From Eucommia ulmoides (taxonomy: Eukaryota; Streptophyta; Magnoliopsida; Garryales; Eucommiaceae): a stretch of 64,000 nt of DNA. The notes below the pieces were generated by a model, which saw only the letters and a list, made by a program, of their open reading frames with translations, was not told the origin of the DNA and did not search any database. Positions 47,701 through 63,299 of the stretch are shown piece by piece. The stretch's first letter is position 1. Each line of letters opens with the position of its first letter. The stretch is from positions 59,227,231 through 59,291,230 of the forward strand of contig CM028329.1 of the NCBI GenBank assembly GCA_016647705.1. Reading direction: 5' to 3'. The translations under genes and the position numbers were made by a program.

Positions 47701-50700
47701 GGTTATTTTCATTGATTTCGATAAAATAAAATTAGGTTTATATATATATTTAACAAAAAGTAAAAGTATATAATTTGAAAAAGGGCACTATTGAAATACC
47801 TTTAAAGTATAGGATACCTAAGTAAAAATAATATAAAATTTGGGGGTGGGTTAGCCCATATTCGATACTCTCCTTTCCGCCTGTTGCTGTTGCCATCGTG
47901 CGATCAAATAAAGGTGGAATATCTTATGGTTTATGCTTTTTAACATATTCAACTTTGGTGGGGTCCTAAAATAGACAGTGGAGTGGAGATATAATATTTT
48001 TAGGAGCTATTTATTTTATATAAAACAATTCCATTCAAGGAAAGCATAGATAGACAAGAGGCTGAATAGTGTTTGTGCTTCTCCGCTGTGGATTGCTTTT
48101 CTTTCCATTTTGCCGCTGCAGCGCACTCTGCACTAGTAGACAGTGATTGAGGGCGCCAATTTGTATAATAAAAGCTGCACACACTTCCAGCGGTGAAGAG
48201 GGTTAGCAATAGATAGGCAAATTAGCTAGAAGCCTATGACAGGAAGGTAGCCACTTGAGGGGACACAAGCTTTTTTGAACTTTTTTTTTTTTTTTTTTTC
48301 TATCCTTATATTTTATAAAAAAGAAAAAAGAAAAATCAACTTTAATCCTAAAATTTTACCTAACTTTCTCCTAATTATAAAATATCTAATAAACTTTCTA
48401 AGAAAAAAATTGACCTCCTTCAACCAATTTTCTGGATCCGCCGTTGGATCATATGAGAGTATACGGAATAGAGAACCACTATTATCATAATAAGCAAGAA
48501 GGCAACCTCAAAGTTAATGCTAAAACAATTATTTTTGTTTTAATCAATTTGAGTAGGGGTGTCAAAAAGGGCGGAGCTAGGATTTCTAAGGAGATGAGAT
48601 TTGAGAAAATTTGAAAAAAATAAATAAAATATAGTAGCTAATAAATTTGATAAAAAATTGTTAATCACCATCAGTCTATTAAAAAAAAATTGATGACAGA
48701 AAAGTATATTAGGGTACTCGATATAAATAAAATACATAGGTTAGTAGATTAAAGTTAGAATCTTAAAATTATATTGACAAAAAAGACATTGAATTTTTAG
48801 AGAGAGTGTAATTTATCCAAATTGATATGCGCTATCTAACTATGTTTTCAGGGTTCTAATAAAATTTTAAAAACCTGAAGGAGGCAATTTGCCCACCATA
48901 AGAACATGTTAGCTCTGCCGAGTGTAAGTAGTTTGGTTTGTTTCTGGTTTTAAACGTGTTTGAACCGAACCAAACAATTGAGTCTTAAATTTTATCTAAT
49001 TTATTATTTTATCCTAATATATCACATAAATAAATCAAAAATTCTATACGTGAAGAGTATAATTGTGACTTTTTATTTTTTTTTAGAATTTTTTCTTGTT
49101 TTCCCTCTTCTCCCCAAATTAGTGGAGAAAAATATTTACTTACAAAACTATGCATTTTCCTTCATACCAAATACGGTTTTTTTTTTTTTCATTTTCTTTT
49201 TTCATTCATGCATTTTTCCATCCAAACAAACGCACCGTTAGGAATAACGGCAATATCCCTTTGCTAATCATGTACCTCATTACCTTAGCTATCATAATAA
49301 GGATACCAATTTGAATCCATTTTCGTCTGCTTGGAGGTGCAGGATCCCAAGATCAGGTGCAGCCGGTGTTAGAAAACACTGAAATTTGCTCCAACCACGC
49401 AGAGTGCGAGGAACGCCACGCTCGAATAAAGATGACAAAAGGGTTCGTAGCCAAGGAGCCAGTAAAAGGCCATATGGCGAGTTACTTTCTTTTTCAATTT
49501 TAAAATTCTTTTTTAGACATCTAATTCTCATGGTGTTGATAATATTTTTTTTTTGGGGCACTGGCAGGTGAATGTTGTGAGAGGTCTAAAGATGTACGAG
49601 GACGTATTCACCGATGTGGAGCTCACTAAGTTGAACGACTTTGTGACAGACCTCCGGGCGGCCGGACACAGCGGCGAACTCTCAGGTGGATTCCGGTGAT
49701 TCTGTGATGCTTTTATTGTTAAAAACTTGTTGTTTCCTTTGGGACCGATAGTAGGCGACATCGTCTCTAGTTTTGCCTCCAACAGGTTTGGCCATTTTAA
49801 TTATATCATATATTTATCATTTTGCAGTTATAATCATACCTTGCATTCATTGAAATTAGGGCTAACACTTCAAGTTTTTAAAATAGAAATGCTCCTAATT
49901 TGGCTATTTAAGGCAGAAAAACGAGGTGGATGCAGATAGGTCATTGTTTTGATTAATACTCCGTAGGGAATTTACTACTTACATACCTTGTCTTTTTGCT
50001 TAAAACCAAAAATCCTTTTTCATTTACTAAATGTCACTCAACCCCTCATTATTTTTGGTCAATGAGCATTAGTGCAATTTTTTATGTATTAATAATTTTA
50101 CCCTTAACAATATAAAAATACTTAAATAATTTAAAATTAAATTACATAAATATCTCTTTAGTTTTTTTTTTAATATGTATTTCTCCTTTACTATTTTACA
50201 CTAATATCCCTATCTAAAAAATATATTTTTTTACACTAAAGATTGATGAAAATTGTAACTATTTTTAGCTTTTATTTTTTTTTAGAAAAATACTTCAAAT
50301 CACATTTTTTTTACATATTTTGTTTCTTCGAAAGTAAATGCTACTTTTATTATTATTTTATTTTTTTATTTTTTTGCTTTTATACTTTAATAAAAAGACT
50401 GAAAAAAGAAAGTTACCAAACAATGTAGCTCATTTATCTACAAGTACACAAATGGGAACTAGTATCAAATAAGTTATTTGTCTGAGTTGGCTTTTGCAAT
50501 AACTTCCGTTTAAGTGACCCCAACAGCCACAGTACTCCGACAGTATCATTTATTTTCTTAACAGTTGAATACTATCCATATCGCAGGTTTATTTATGTCT
50601 TTTGCTCTCAACTCCTAATGATTTTGTGTGGGCTGGATATTATAGGTGAGACCTTTATACTGTACAATCGGCAGTTGAAAGGAACCAAGAGAGAGTTGAT

Positions 50701-53700
50701 CCAGCTTGGGGCTCCAATCTTTGGACAGATTAAAGACAAAACATCAACCAAATGTGAAAAAAGTAAGAAAATTCCTTTAATATGTTATTTATAAGGCAAT
50801 ACTTGAACTACAGTGAAGTGTGACTAAAAAGTGAAGTTCATTAATGTTGGGTTTATCTCACACCGGATATGAAAGGAATTGGTTGTTTGATTAAAAGTGT
50901 GAGAGAAAGTCTCACATCATGAACTAGTTTTTTTTTAAGTTGAGAGAGACCTAAGATCGTCTCAGACTGGTATAGGGCTCAAGTTATAACTCATCTGGCC
51001 CAATAGCTACAAAGAGAGAGACCGATCGATGATTAACAGGCCAAAGACCTAATATGTAAGAGAGAGATTGTTAAATTTATTTCACATCGAATGTGGAAGA
51101 GACTAGTTATAAGTATATGTGGGTGATGAATTAGCTTTTGGGGTTGAGAGGTCCAAACCACCCTACAATTAATAAGATCATTGAGGAAAATTTTAATTTT
51201 TAAAAAACGGTGGCAATAGCGGCAATGACTGCCGGCGGATGACAGATTCCGGTGAATTCTGGTGATGGTCAACATCGATCAACTGCAAAACTGCAAATTA
51301 ACTACAAAGATTGATGATATCCACAAGGGCATGAATTTAATTAAATGTTATTTGTATACTTCTTTTCTCCCTTTCTTCAAGATCTACACCATATATAAAA
51401 GAAATGATGGAAATTTATATTTGTTGTAGGTCATATCGAGCCGATTCCACCTCTTCTCCAAGGTGTCATCGATCATCTGATTCAATGGCATTTACTCTCG
51501 GAAAACAGAAGGCCCAACGGCTGCATTATCAACTTCTTTGATGAGGTATTTTCTGATACACTAGATCAGCTTCAATTAATACTCTATTTTTATGAGTTAA
51601 TACCTAAAACACACCTCTCACCATTTCCACAAATACCGAGATCACCCCTTATAGAGGAAAATTTGCCCAAAAATCTCATCCCATAAAAATATCACTTTAT
51701 GAAGTCCTATAACAATGATTTTTTTACACATGAGATAGTCCTTAGAATTTTTATTTTTTTAATCTTGAGACCCCTAAAAAAAATTCCCTAATTTTTATAA
51801 TACACGAAACACCACTTATCACATTTTGTTGATAAAAATATATGATTTTTTTTTTTCTTATTTTTTCATTTTTCAAATATTTATTTTTGTTTTTATTTTC
51901 TATTTTCACTCTCTAGCTTTTTTGTTTTCTATTTTTTATTTTATTTTTATTTCTTTATTCTTCTTATATGGTGTTTATAGGAAAAAAAAATTAAAAAGAA
52001 GAAACTTTTAACTTTTTTTATCTATCAAATTCAGTTTTTTGTTAGTTTTCTTTTTCTTTTTTTTTTTTTTTTTTGTATTTTATTTCTATATTTTTATTTA
52101 CCAAAAATGAAAAAATAAAAAAAAATGCAAAATAAAAGCAACAAACTGAAAAAAAAAAAAAAAAGAAAACCAGAGAGAGAAAAAAAATAGAAAATAGTTA
52201 ATATAAAATAAGGAATAAAAAAAATTATGTTACAATAATATTTTTGTCAACAAAATGTGATAGGTGTTGTCTTAGGTAATAAGTAATTAAACTGAAAAGA
52301 TAAGTTGTCTCTTAGATATTATGAAAATAACAGAAAGTGTCCTTAATATTTGTCTAGTTTAAAAAAAAAAAAAATTGTTGAACATGATAACCAAAAAAAA
52401 AAAAGTGAGATAAAGTAGGTAATTGAATAGGTAGTCTATTAAAACCAACAAGGTGTAGCTCAAGTGCCAACCATATTTGAGCTATAGCAGTTGAGGGGCC
52501 TTTACATGGTCATAAATTCGAGCATGCGGTTGTTGAAAGAGACAGCCACACATCTCGAACGAGTTAGTCTTTTACCCTCTGTAGGTAAAAGGACACTCGT
52601 GGATAAAAAAAAAAAAAAGTTGGTCTAATGAAGAAATTCAATATAATTTGGGTAATGGTGTTATGGTAGGGAGAGTATTCACAACCGTTCATGAAGCCAC
52701 CACATTTGGAGCAACCAATCTGCACCCTTCTCCTCTCTGAATCAACCATGGCTTTTGGTCGTACTCTCGTCACTGACAATGAAGGCAACTACAAGGGACC
52801 CCTCATCCTTTCCTTGAATCAAGGGTATGTATTCTACATCCTTCCTCCCTTACATATTTCTGGAAATCATCATGGCATTTCAAAAAAAACAACCAATAAT
52901 TGGATCAAACCAGTTTCTTACTAACTTTGCTAACCATACGTATTCTATGTTCTCAAAAAAACAAATAGAAATTGTTTTTTTTTTTGTTTTCTGCCTGTTT
53001 AAGAGGTTCAACTTAAAAATCATATAATCATAGGCTTGCAAAGTTTCAATGACGCGGGCCATGGCCTCCCTCCATCATGTATATATACACATATACATAT
53101 ATATATATATGTGCATATGTGTGCGCGCGCGCACGCGCATACTCACTAAGGATTTCACGTACTTAGAGACTAAATTAATTTTTTTTCAATTAATAAGTGT
53201 AAAAAGATAATAAAAAAACTGACTAATTAAATACAAATATAACATTTAAAAAGTACAAACCCTCAACCCACAACCAAAAAAACATTTTAAAAAAATCATG
53301 ATTTATTAATAAACAATATATACATACCACTATGAGTTTATACCATGTTATTTCGACAAATACCAAAAAGTCACCTGATAGTTTTTATAATACCTGAAAC
53401 ACCTGTAAACAACATACCCTTTTATTTTCTACATTTTTATTTTATATTTTTTATTCACCAAAAATAAGAAAAGAAAAAAAAAAATAGAACATGAAATGAC
53501 GAGCGAAACATATGAAATTTTTGTCAATAAAATATAATAGAGGGCATCTTAGCTAAACTGAAAAGATAAAAAAATCCCTCAAATATTATAAAATGACAGG
53601 AATTGTTTCAGTTTTAAACTCATATAAATATTGCACAAGAAAGAGGATATCCACCAATTATATCATTATGATACATTGTGTAATACATATGATATTTTTG

Positions 53701-54357
53701 AATGAAATATGAACAAAATATCTATAACAATCTTCCTACCACAGTTTTTCCTTTTTCTTCTTCTTCGTTTCTTCCTTTTTTTTTCTTCTCTTTTTTGCAT
53801 TGAGTAAATATTCTGCAAAATTCATACATGACTTGTGCATAACTACATATTTTCCATCAGAATCGGCAAAATTTGAACTGTGTTTTTTTTTTTTTTTTGG
53901 CAGGTCGATAATAGTGATGAGGGGAAATAGCGCCGACACGGCAAGACACGTGATGTGTTCATCTCCAAACAAAAGGGTAAGCATCACCTTCATCAAAGTC
54001 CGCGAAAACAACCTCTCCGACATCCCCATTCCTCCCTTAACCCAAGCCATGACCCTTTGGCAACCGGGTCACCCCACCCAAAACATCGTACCCGCTGACC
54101 CCATGAACCTACTCCCCAAATGGGGCCTACTTCGAGCCCCATTAGTGATGGTAGCTCCGGCCCGTCCAATGGTTTTGGGCTCCAAAAGGATGCCAAGGGG
54201 TGGTAGTACGGGGACCGGTGTTTTCTTACCATGGACCGTCGGATCGAGAAAACATCACAAGCATCTCCCTCCCCGTGCCCAACGGGCCCGGCTACTCGCT
54301 CTCCCTTCGCCCCAAGTTGAAACAACACACAAAACCGAGGCTGGTTCTGATGGTTGA
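44774..54357 (+). CDS. ALKBH10B: ALKBH10B-type mRNA N6-methyladenosine demethylase (seven exons, 541 aa)
   Basis: A 2-oxoglutarate- and Fe(II)-dependent AlkB-family dioxygenase that removes m6A from mRNA; Arabidopsis ALKBH10B affects flowering. Exons: 44774-45305, 49343-49476, 49568-49685, 50646-50762, 51430-51545, 52670-52824, 53904-54357. They sum to 1626 nt and read through without a stop. The N-terminal helical region has the family words AIIAWFRGEFAAANAIIDAL and INFFDE-type core text. The proposed iron ligands are His351 and Glu353 in KPPHLEQP (exon 6) and His406 in TARHVMCSS (exon 7); KRVSITF follows at about 415 as the 2-oxoglutarate-binding strand. The C-terminus keeps GVFLPW and KHLPPRAQ. 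Intron 2 starts with GC. Intron 1 (4.0 kb) and introns 4-6 hold transposon relics. The start is the first ATG of the long frame. Arabidopsis protein is similar in size (about 570 aa). ALKBH9-type identity is less likely. Confidence 0.92.
45306..49342 (+). other. ALKBH10B intron 1, 4037 bp, with transposon relics
   Basis: Bounded by GTAAGT and GGTGCAG. It contains a TRIM-like element (45905-46325), a MITE-like segment with GGGTGCATG-type end (~46985-47465), a poly-T tract (~48282-48299) and the right end of a similar MITE (~49240). A less AT-rich stretch at 46500-46870 has no coding match to ALKBH10B. Confidence 0.7.
45905..46325 (+). mobile_element. TRIM-like element in ALKBH10B intron 1
   Basis: Terminal-repeat retrotransposon in miniature: two diverged LTR-like copies (about 45905-46040 and 46145-46325) both contain GTTATAAGTG and AACCC(G/A)AGAC phrases. 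Between them, TTGTTATCAGACTCCAG resembles the TGGTATCAGAGC primer-binding motif. The second copy opens TGTTAAGATTTATCTCACATC, a typical TRIM start. No coding capacity. A better-preserved copy lies in intron 4. Confidence 0.55.
50763..51429 (+). other. ALKBH10B intron 4
   Basis: 667 bp, bounded by GTAAGA and TTGTAG. Half of it is the TRIM-like element at 50845-51168. Confidence 0.7.
50845..51168 (+). mobile_element. TRIM-like element in ALKBH10B intron 4
   Basis: The first LTR-like copy begins TGTTGGGTTTATCTCACACC at 50845. A primer-binding-like TGGTATAGGGCTC follows at 50968, then a short internal part with GAGAGACCGATCGATGATTA, and a second copy from 51069 (TGTTAAATTTATTTCACATC). Both copies carry the GAACTAG/GAATTAG phrase near their ends. 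It is the same family as in intron 1. Confidence 0.6.
51598..52282. mobile_element. TIR-bounded non-autonomous element in ALKBH10B intron 5
   Basis: Left TTAATACCTAAAACACACCT, right (reverse complement) TTATTACCTAAGACAACACC form an imperfect inverted pair over about 27 bp, 685 bp apart. The T-rich left half and A-rich right half also pair loosely. A decayed relative sits in intron 6 at about 53350-53570. Confidence 0.65.
52452..52618 (+). mobile_element. SINE-like element in ALKBH10B intron 5
   Basis: A-box region TAGCTCAAGTGCC (52456), degenerate B box (GGTCATAAATTCGAGC at 52508), a body with CACATCTCGAACGAGTTAGT and a 14-nt terminal A run (52605-52618). It ends only about 50 bp before the exon 6 acceptor. 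Confidence 0.6.
53076..53142. repeat. 67-nt alternating purine-pyrimidine tract in ALKBH10B intron 6
   Basis: From CATGTATATA to GCGCATAC every base alternates pyrimidine and purine without exception, moving from TA-rich through TG/CA to a CG-rich core (GTGTGCGCGCGCGCACGCGC). Such tracts favour left-handed Z-DNA under supercoiling. It is a compound microsatellite by origin. Confidence 0.9.
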
Positions 54358-55005
54358 AGTCGAAGGGGGAGAGAGTCGTTTTTTAAGGTAGTGTTTGAAA
54401 GCACGGAATTTGAAGGTTAGAAAATGACAAAATAGAAGAAGAAAAAAATGTTGAATTTTACATGAAGTGAGTTAAAAAAAACGAAAGAAAAGAAAAAAAA
54501 CTGATCTCGATGTTAGGTGCTTGTAATGACTACCTATTTGAAGTTAGGTGTCAAAATGTAATTTGCTCTGTAAGGGGAGTTTTGCGTTTGAGTATGCCTT
54601 TTTATTTTCTTCTTTTCTTTTTTGTGTTTTTGCTTTTGTCTCTTTTAGGTGGAGTTTAGGGTGGTTTGTTGTGATTTACCAAAAGGTAGAGTAGAGGTTT
54701 GAGTTCCTTTTTAAAATATAGTGTGTATTACTCCCCAATTATTTTTTTTAAGTAGAATTTTCATTTTTTTTATATGTGCATGATGTTGCCTTTAGGTTGC
54801 AATCTGTCCAAATAATGCGATTGAGACCAGATATTAGTTTTTAGGTTTTACCGATTCTACTTTGTCTAGTTATCATTTTGCCTCCCTCTACCATAAAAAC
54901 CTACACTTGACCTCCTTCTATTTTAAACAAAGTGAGATTGGAGTATTGGAAAACAGTGGAGGAGTTAATGAATGCTTGCACAAAAGATGAAGGAAAACAA
55001 AAAAT
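54358..55005. other. ALKBH10B 3' flank, convergent with ABP1
   Basis: Contains the 3' UTR of ALKBH10B; the poly(A) site cannot be placed. No other gene recognised. Confidence 0.5.
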
Positions 55006-55008
55006 TAA

Positions 55009-55412
55009 GGGTGCGCTTGTTTGCGTGGAAAAAATGATGGATAAGAAAATGAAAAGAAAAATAGGAAGAAAAATGACAAAGAAAAAAAAAAAAATTTGAG
55101 GAAAAATCGGAAGGAAAATGTTTAATTTCTAAAGCAAAATTTTTTCCACGCTAATTTGGGGCTAATTTGGGGGAAAAAATGAGGGAGAGTTTTTCAAAAA
55201 TGTAGTAAAATTACAATTATATCCTTGATGATAGAATTTTTAATTTATTTTTGTAATATATGAAGGTTAAATAGTAATTTACATTATTTTCACTCCTTTC
55301 TTTTTTAACCGAACAATATTTGGAAAAATAATTTTCTTTTCACAATGGATGAAAATATTATCCTCTCATTTTTTTTTTCTCTCTCTTTTCCATCCTCAAA
55401 CCAAACGTACCC
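55009..55412. mobile_element. Tourist-like MITE, 404 bp, between ALKBH10B and ABP1
   Basis: Ends are inverted: left GGGTGCGCTTGTTTGCGTGG, right (reverse complement) GGGTACGTTTGGTTTGAGG. Both sides are flanked by TAA (55006-55008 and 55413-55415), the 3-bp target duplication of PIF/Harbinger Tourist elements. It has no coding capacity. Related fragments occur at 55822-56090 and in ALKBH10B intron 1. Confidence 0.72.
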
Positions 55413-55415
55413 TAA

Positions 55416-56208
55416 AAAAGAAATCAAAATTAAAATAAAAATTTCGTTTATTTCATCTAATAATTAGATGAAAAATTATCCAATTATTAGGGAAAAAAAA
55501 TGAAAGCAAAAAGAATTATGGGTTTAGAATTGAAATTAAAAATCATCAGAAAACAAAAACAGCTCCAACACCAATTTTGTCAAGAAGATGAAAAAATAAA
55601 TAGGAGATTGAGAAATGGAGTTAAAAATGAATCATAATTGCCATAATCAAAAACCTTTTCTTGCAAACATGACCTAAAAAGAGTTTCAAAAGTCATTTTT
55701 TTTAAAAAAAAAAGAAATAAAAAATCAGAGCCTCCATAGAGAGTGGGAAAATGGTGAAGTTGAAAAAAAAAAATGAGAGAATAATATTTTTATCCATTGT
55801 GAAAGAAAAATTATTTTCTCTAGTGTTGTTTGGTTGGAAAAGAAATGAAAAGAGGAAAAATAATTCACTTTAATATAATTTACTATTTTACCCTCATATA
55901 TTACAAAAATAAACTAAAAAATCTATTATTGTAATTTTGATACCTTTAACTATTTTTCTCCCACAATTGTGAGGAAAAAAATTTGTATTTTATCCATCTT
56001 ATTTTCTTTTCCCTTTCATTTTCCATTTAACCAAACATGATTTTTTTTTTCTTCTTTTCTATTCATTTTCTATCCAATCAAACACACCAGAAAAAGAGAG
56101 GGTGATATATAAAACACTGAAAATCCGAGCATATGGTATTTAGAAAAAGCTCATCAAAGTAGAGATCATACCATTACTTCTTCTTAGAAGGCAGATGGCA
56201 GGAGGAGG
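55416..56208. other. MITE fragments and the ABP1 3' flank
   Basis: 55822-56090 resembles the Tourist-like element (TGTTGTTTGGTTGGAAAAG ... CTATCCAATCAAACACACC). The ABP1 3' UTR lies at the right end on the minus strand. No other gene. Confidence 0.5.
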
Positions 56209-61678
<5,470 letters not shown>

Positions 61679-61719
61679 CTTTTCCGCGTGCTCGTCGTCT
61701 TCGCAACACACTTCTCTGC

Positions 61720-61762
61720 AACTCTCTCCCTCTCTCTCCTCTCTCTCTCTCTCTACCCCACG
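61720..61762 (-). promoter_or_regulatory. ABP1: GA/CT-rich tract upstream of the ABP1 start
   Basis: CTCTCTCCCTCTCTCTCCTCTCTCTC on the plus strand, i.e. GA-rich on the ABP1 sense strand, 42-84 bp upstream of the ATG. It probably lies in the 5' UTR or core promoter. No TATA box stands out. Confidence 0.4.
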
Positions 61763-61834
61763 TCAAGCTTTCATGCTAGGTGGAAGCCTCTCGATAAAGC
61801 CCAACATAAAGGCCCATCGCATATATATTTTAAG

Positions 61835-62545
61835 ATTTTTGACACTTTGTACCCCCTAAGTTTTATTATTATCTCACTACGATCCTACAATTTCAATGTG
61901 AATGCATGACGCCCTAAAATTTCATAATCATCTTGCTTAAGTCCAAATTATTAAATTTATTTTAATTTTCATCTACAAACGGTCATGTGTCATGTACATA
62001 ACTATTTTAAGAAGTTTAATGGGCGCTTTCAACTTCCTGCATTTTCTCGCTCTCATTCACAAATTTTATTCACTCACCCCCCACATACACATATATGCGA
62101 ATTTAAATCAGAGGAGACACGCCCTATCATTTTGACCAATACACAAGACGTTCTTGTGATTCTAATAATACTTAATACATTTCTTATTTTTTCAATTTGG
62201 TTATCTGAAATACCCCATACTATATTTTATTGACGATAATATTGTTGCAATATAATATATTTTATTTCAAAATTTTTATTTTTATTTTCTATTTATCTTT
62301 TCCATTCTAAGTGTTTGGACGACGAAGAGAACGGAGAAAAAAAAAAACAGTTAGAGATGTCTATAAAATTCTTTAAAAATGATCAAGCCTTATGTACATG
62401 ACTACTTATCTTCCAAAATTATAATGCGAATAATTATTTGGACTTACGTAGAATGATTAAGAAACTAATAGTATGTTTAAATATTAACTAGAAGGACCAA
62501 ATTGTGATAGTTGTGAAAGTTTAGGGTACAAAGTGTAACAAATAT
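61835..62545. mobile_element. MITE-like element between ABP1 and the mTERF gene, 'GACACTTTGTACCC' family
   Basis: Left TTTTTGACACTTTGTACCCC and right (reverse complement) TTTGTTACACTTTGTACCCT form the terminal inverted repeats, about 710 bp apart. Internal text matches the copies at 22957 and 34065. It fills most of the shared upstream region of the two divergent genes. Confidence 0.7.
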
Positions 62546-62589
62546 TTTTTCAGTAACTTGGGACCCACATTTGAAGATATCTCACGCGC

Positions 62590-63299
62590 TCGCTCTCTGA
62601 ATCTCTAGTTCACTCCATCTTTCCTCCTTCTAACCATCCCAAAACCGTAGCGGAGCCGCCGCCTCCATCAAGCGACGGCGCCACCGTCATCGGCGTGAGC
62701 TGCCGCTACTCACGGGTAAGTTCTCTATCCTCCTCCTCCAGCTGAGCCTCCGGCACGTCTTCTCGGAGACTCTACTTGAGTATTTGAGAACTTTTTGAGC
62801 CAATCTGAGCTAGAAGAAGAACTTTCGAGCGATTTGAAACTTCTTTGAACTAATCGGAACAAATGGAACGATTTTGGTTTTGAATTTGAATGTGAAAATC
62901 TTTGACAGTCATTTGACCGCCGGTTCACCTCCACTGGCATCCTTCGCCGGTGCCGGTGCTGCGGTGGAGCACCGGATTTTCACATTCAGTTTCAACCATA
63001 AGCCGATCATTGAACAACTCTCTCTCTCGAACGCCTCCGGTCATCGTTTCTATGAAATTTGGATGTAATTTTGCAATTTGATTTTGGATTTAAATTCTGA
63101 ATTTCGTGATTCTAGGGTAGAATCAAAATCATCATAATCACGCGATGCATTCTTTTTCAGGAATTAGATTTGTTTCTTACTATGATTTCTCACTTTCACT
63201 TTCAATTTCAATTTCATATCCATCTCATCACACTGATTACATCATCCCTTGTTCTTATTGCAGCTCCGGTGGATTCAAAAATTCACTCACATCACAATC
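62590..63299 (+). promoter_or_regulatory. RUG2: 5' UTR of the mTERF gene with an intron
   Basis: A GC-rich leader (about 62590-62715, including GCCGCCGCCTCCATCAAGCG) ends in CACGG followed by GTAAGTTC. The likely acceptor is TTCTTATTGCAG at 63263, giving a 548-bp leader intron (62716-63263) and a second leader segment 63264-63299. Both splice sites are close to consensus. The intervening frames show no domain, so I treat them as non-coding. Confidence 0.6.

Noticed and set aside
50243..50428. Phe/Tyr-rich 61-aa frame in ALKBH10B intron 3 (similar ones at 51826-52011 and 48275-48490)
   Set aside because: T-rich low-complexity sequence inside an intron; no signal of coding.
53993..54328. 111-aa minus-strand frame
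   Set aside because: It is the shadow of ALKBH10B exon 7, whose plus-strand frame matches the family.
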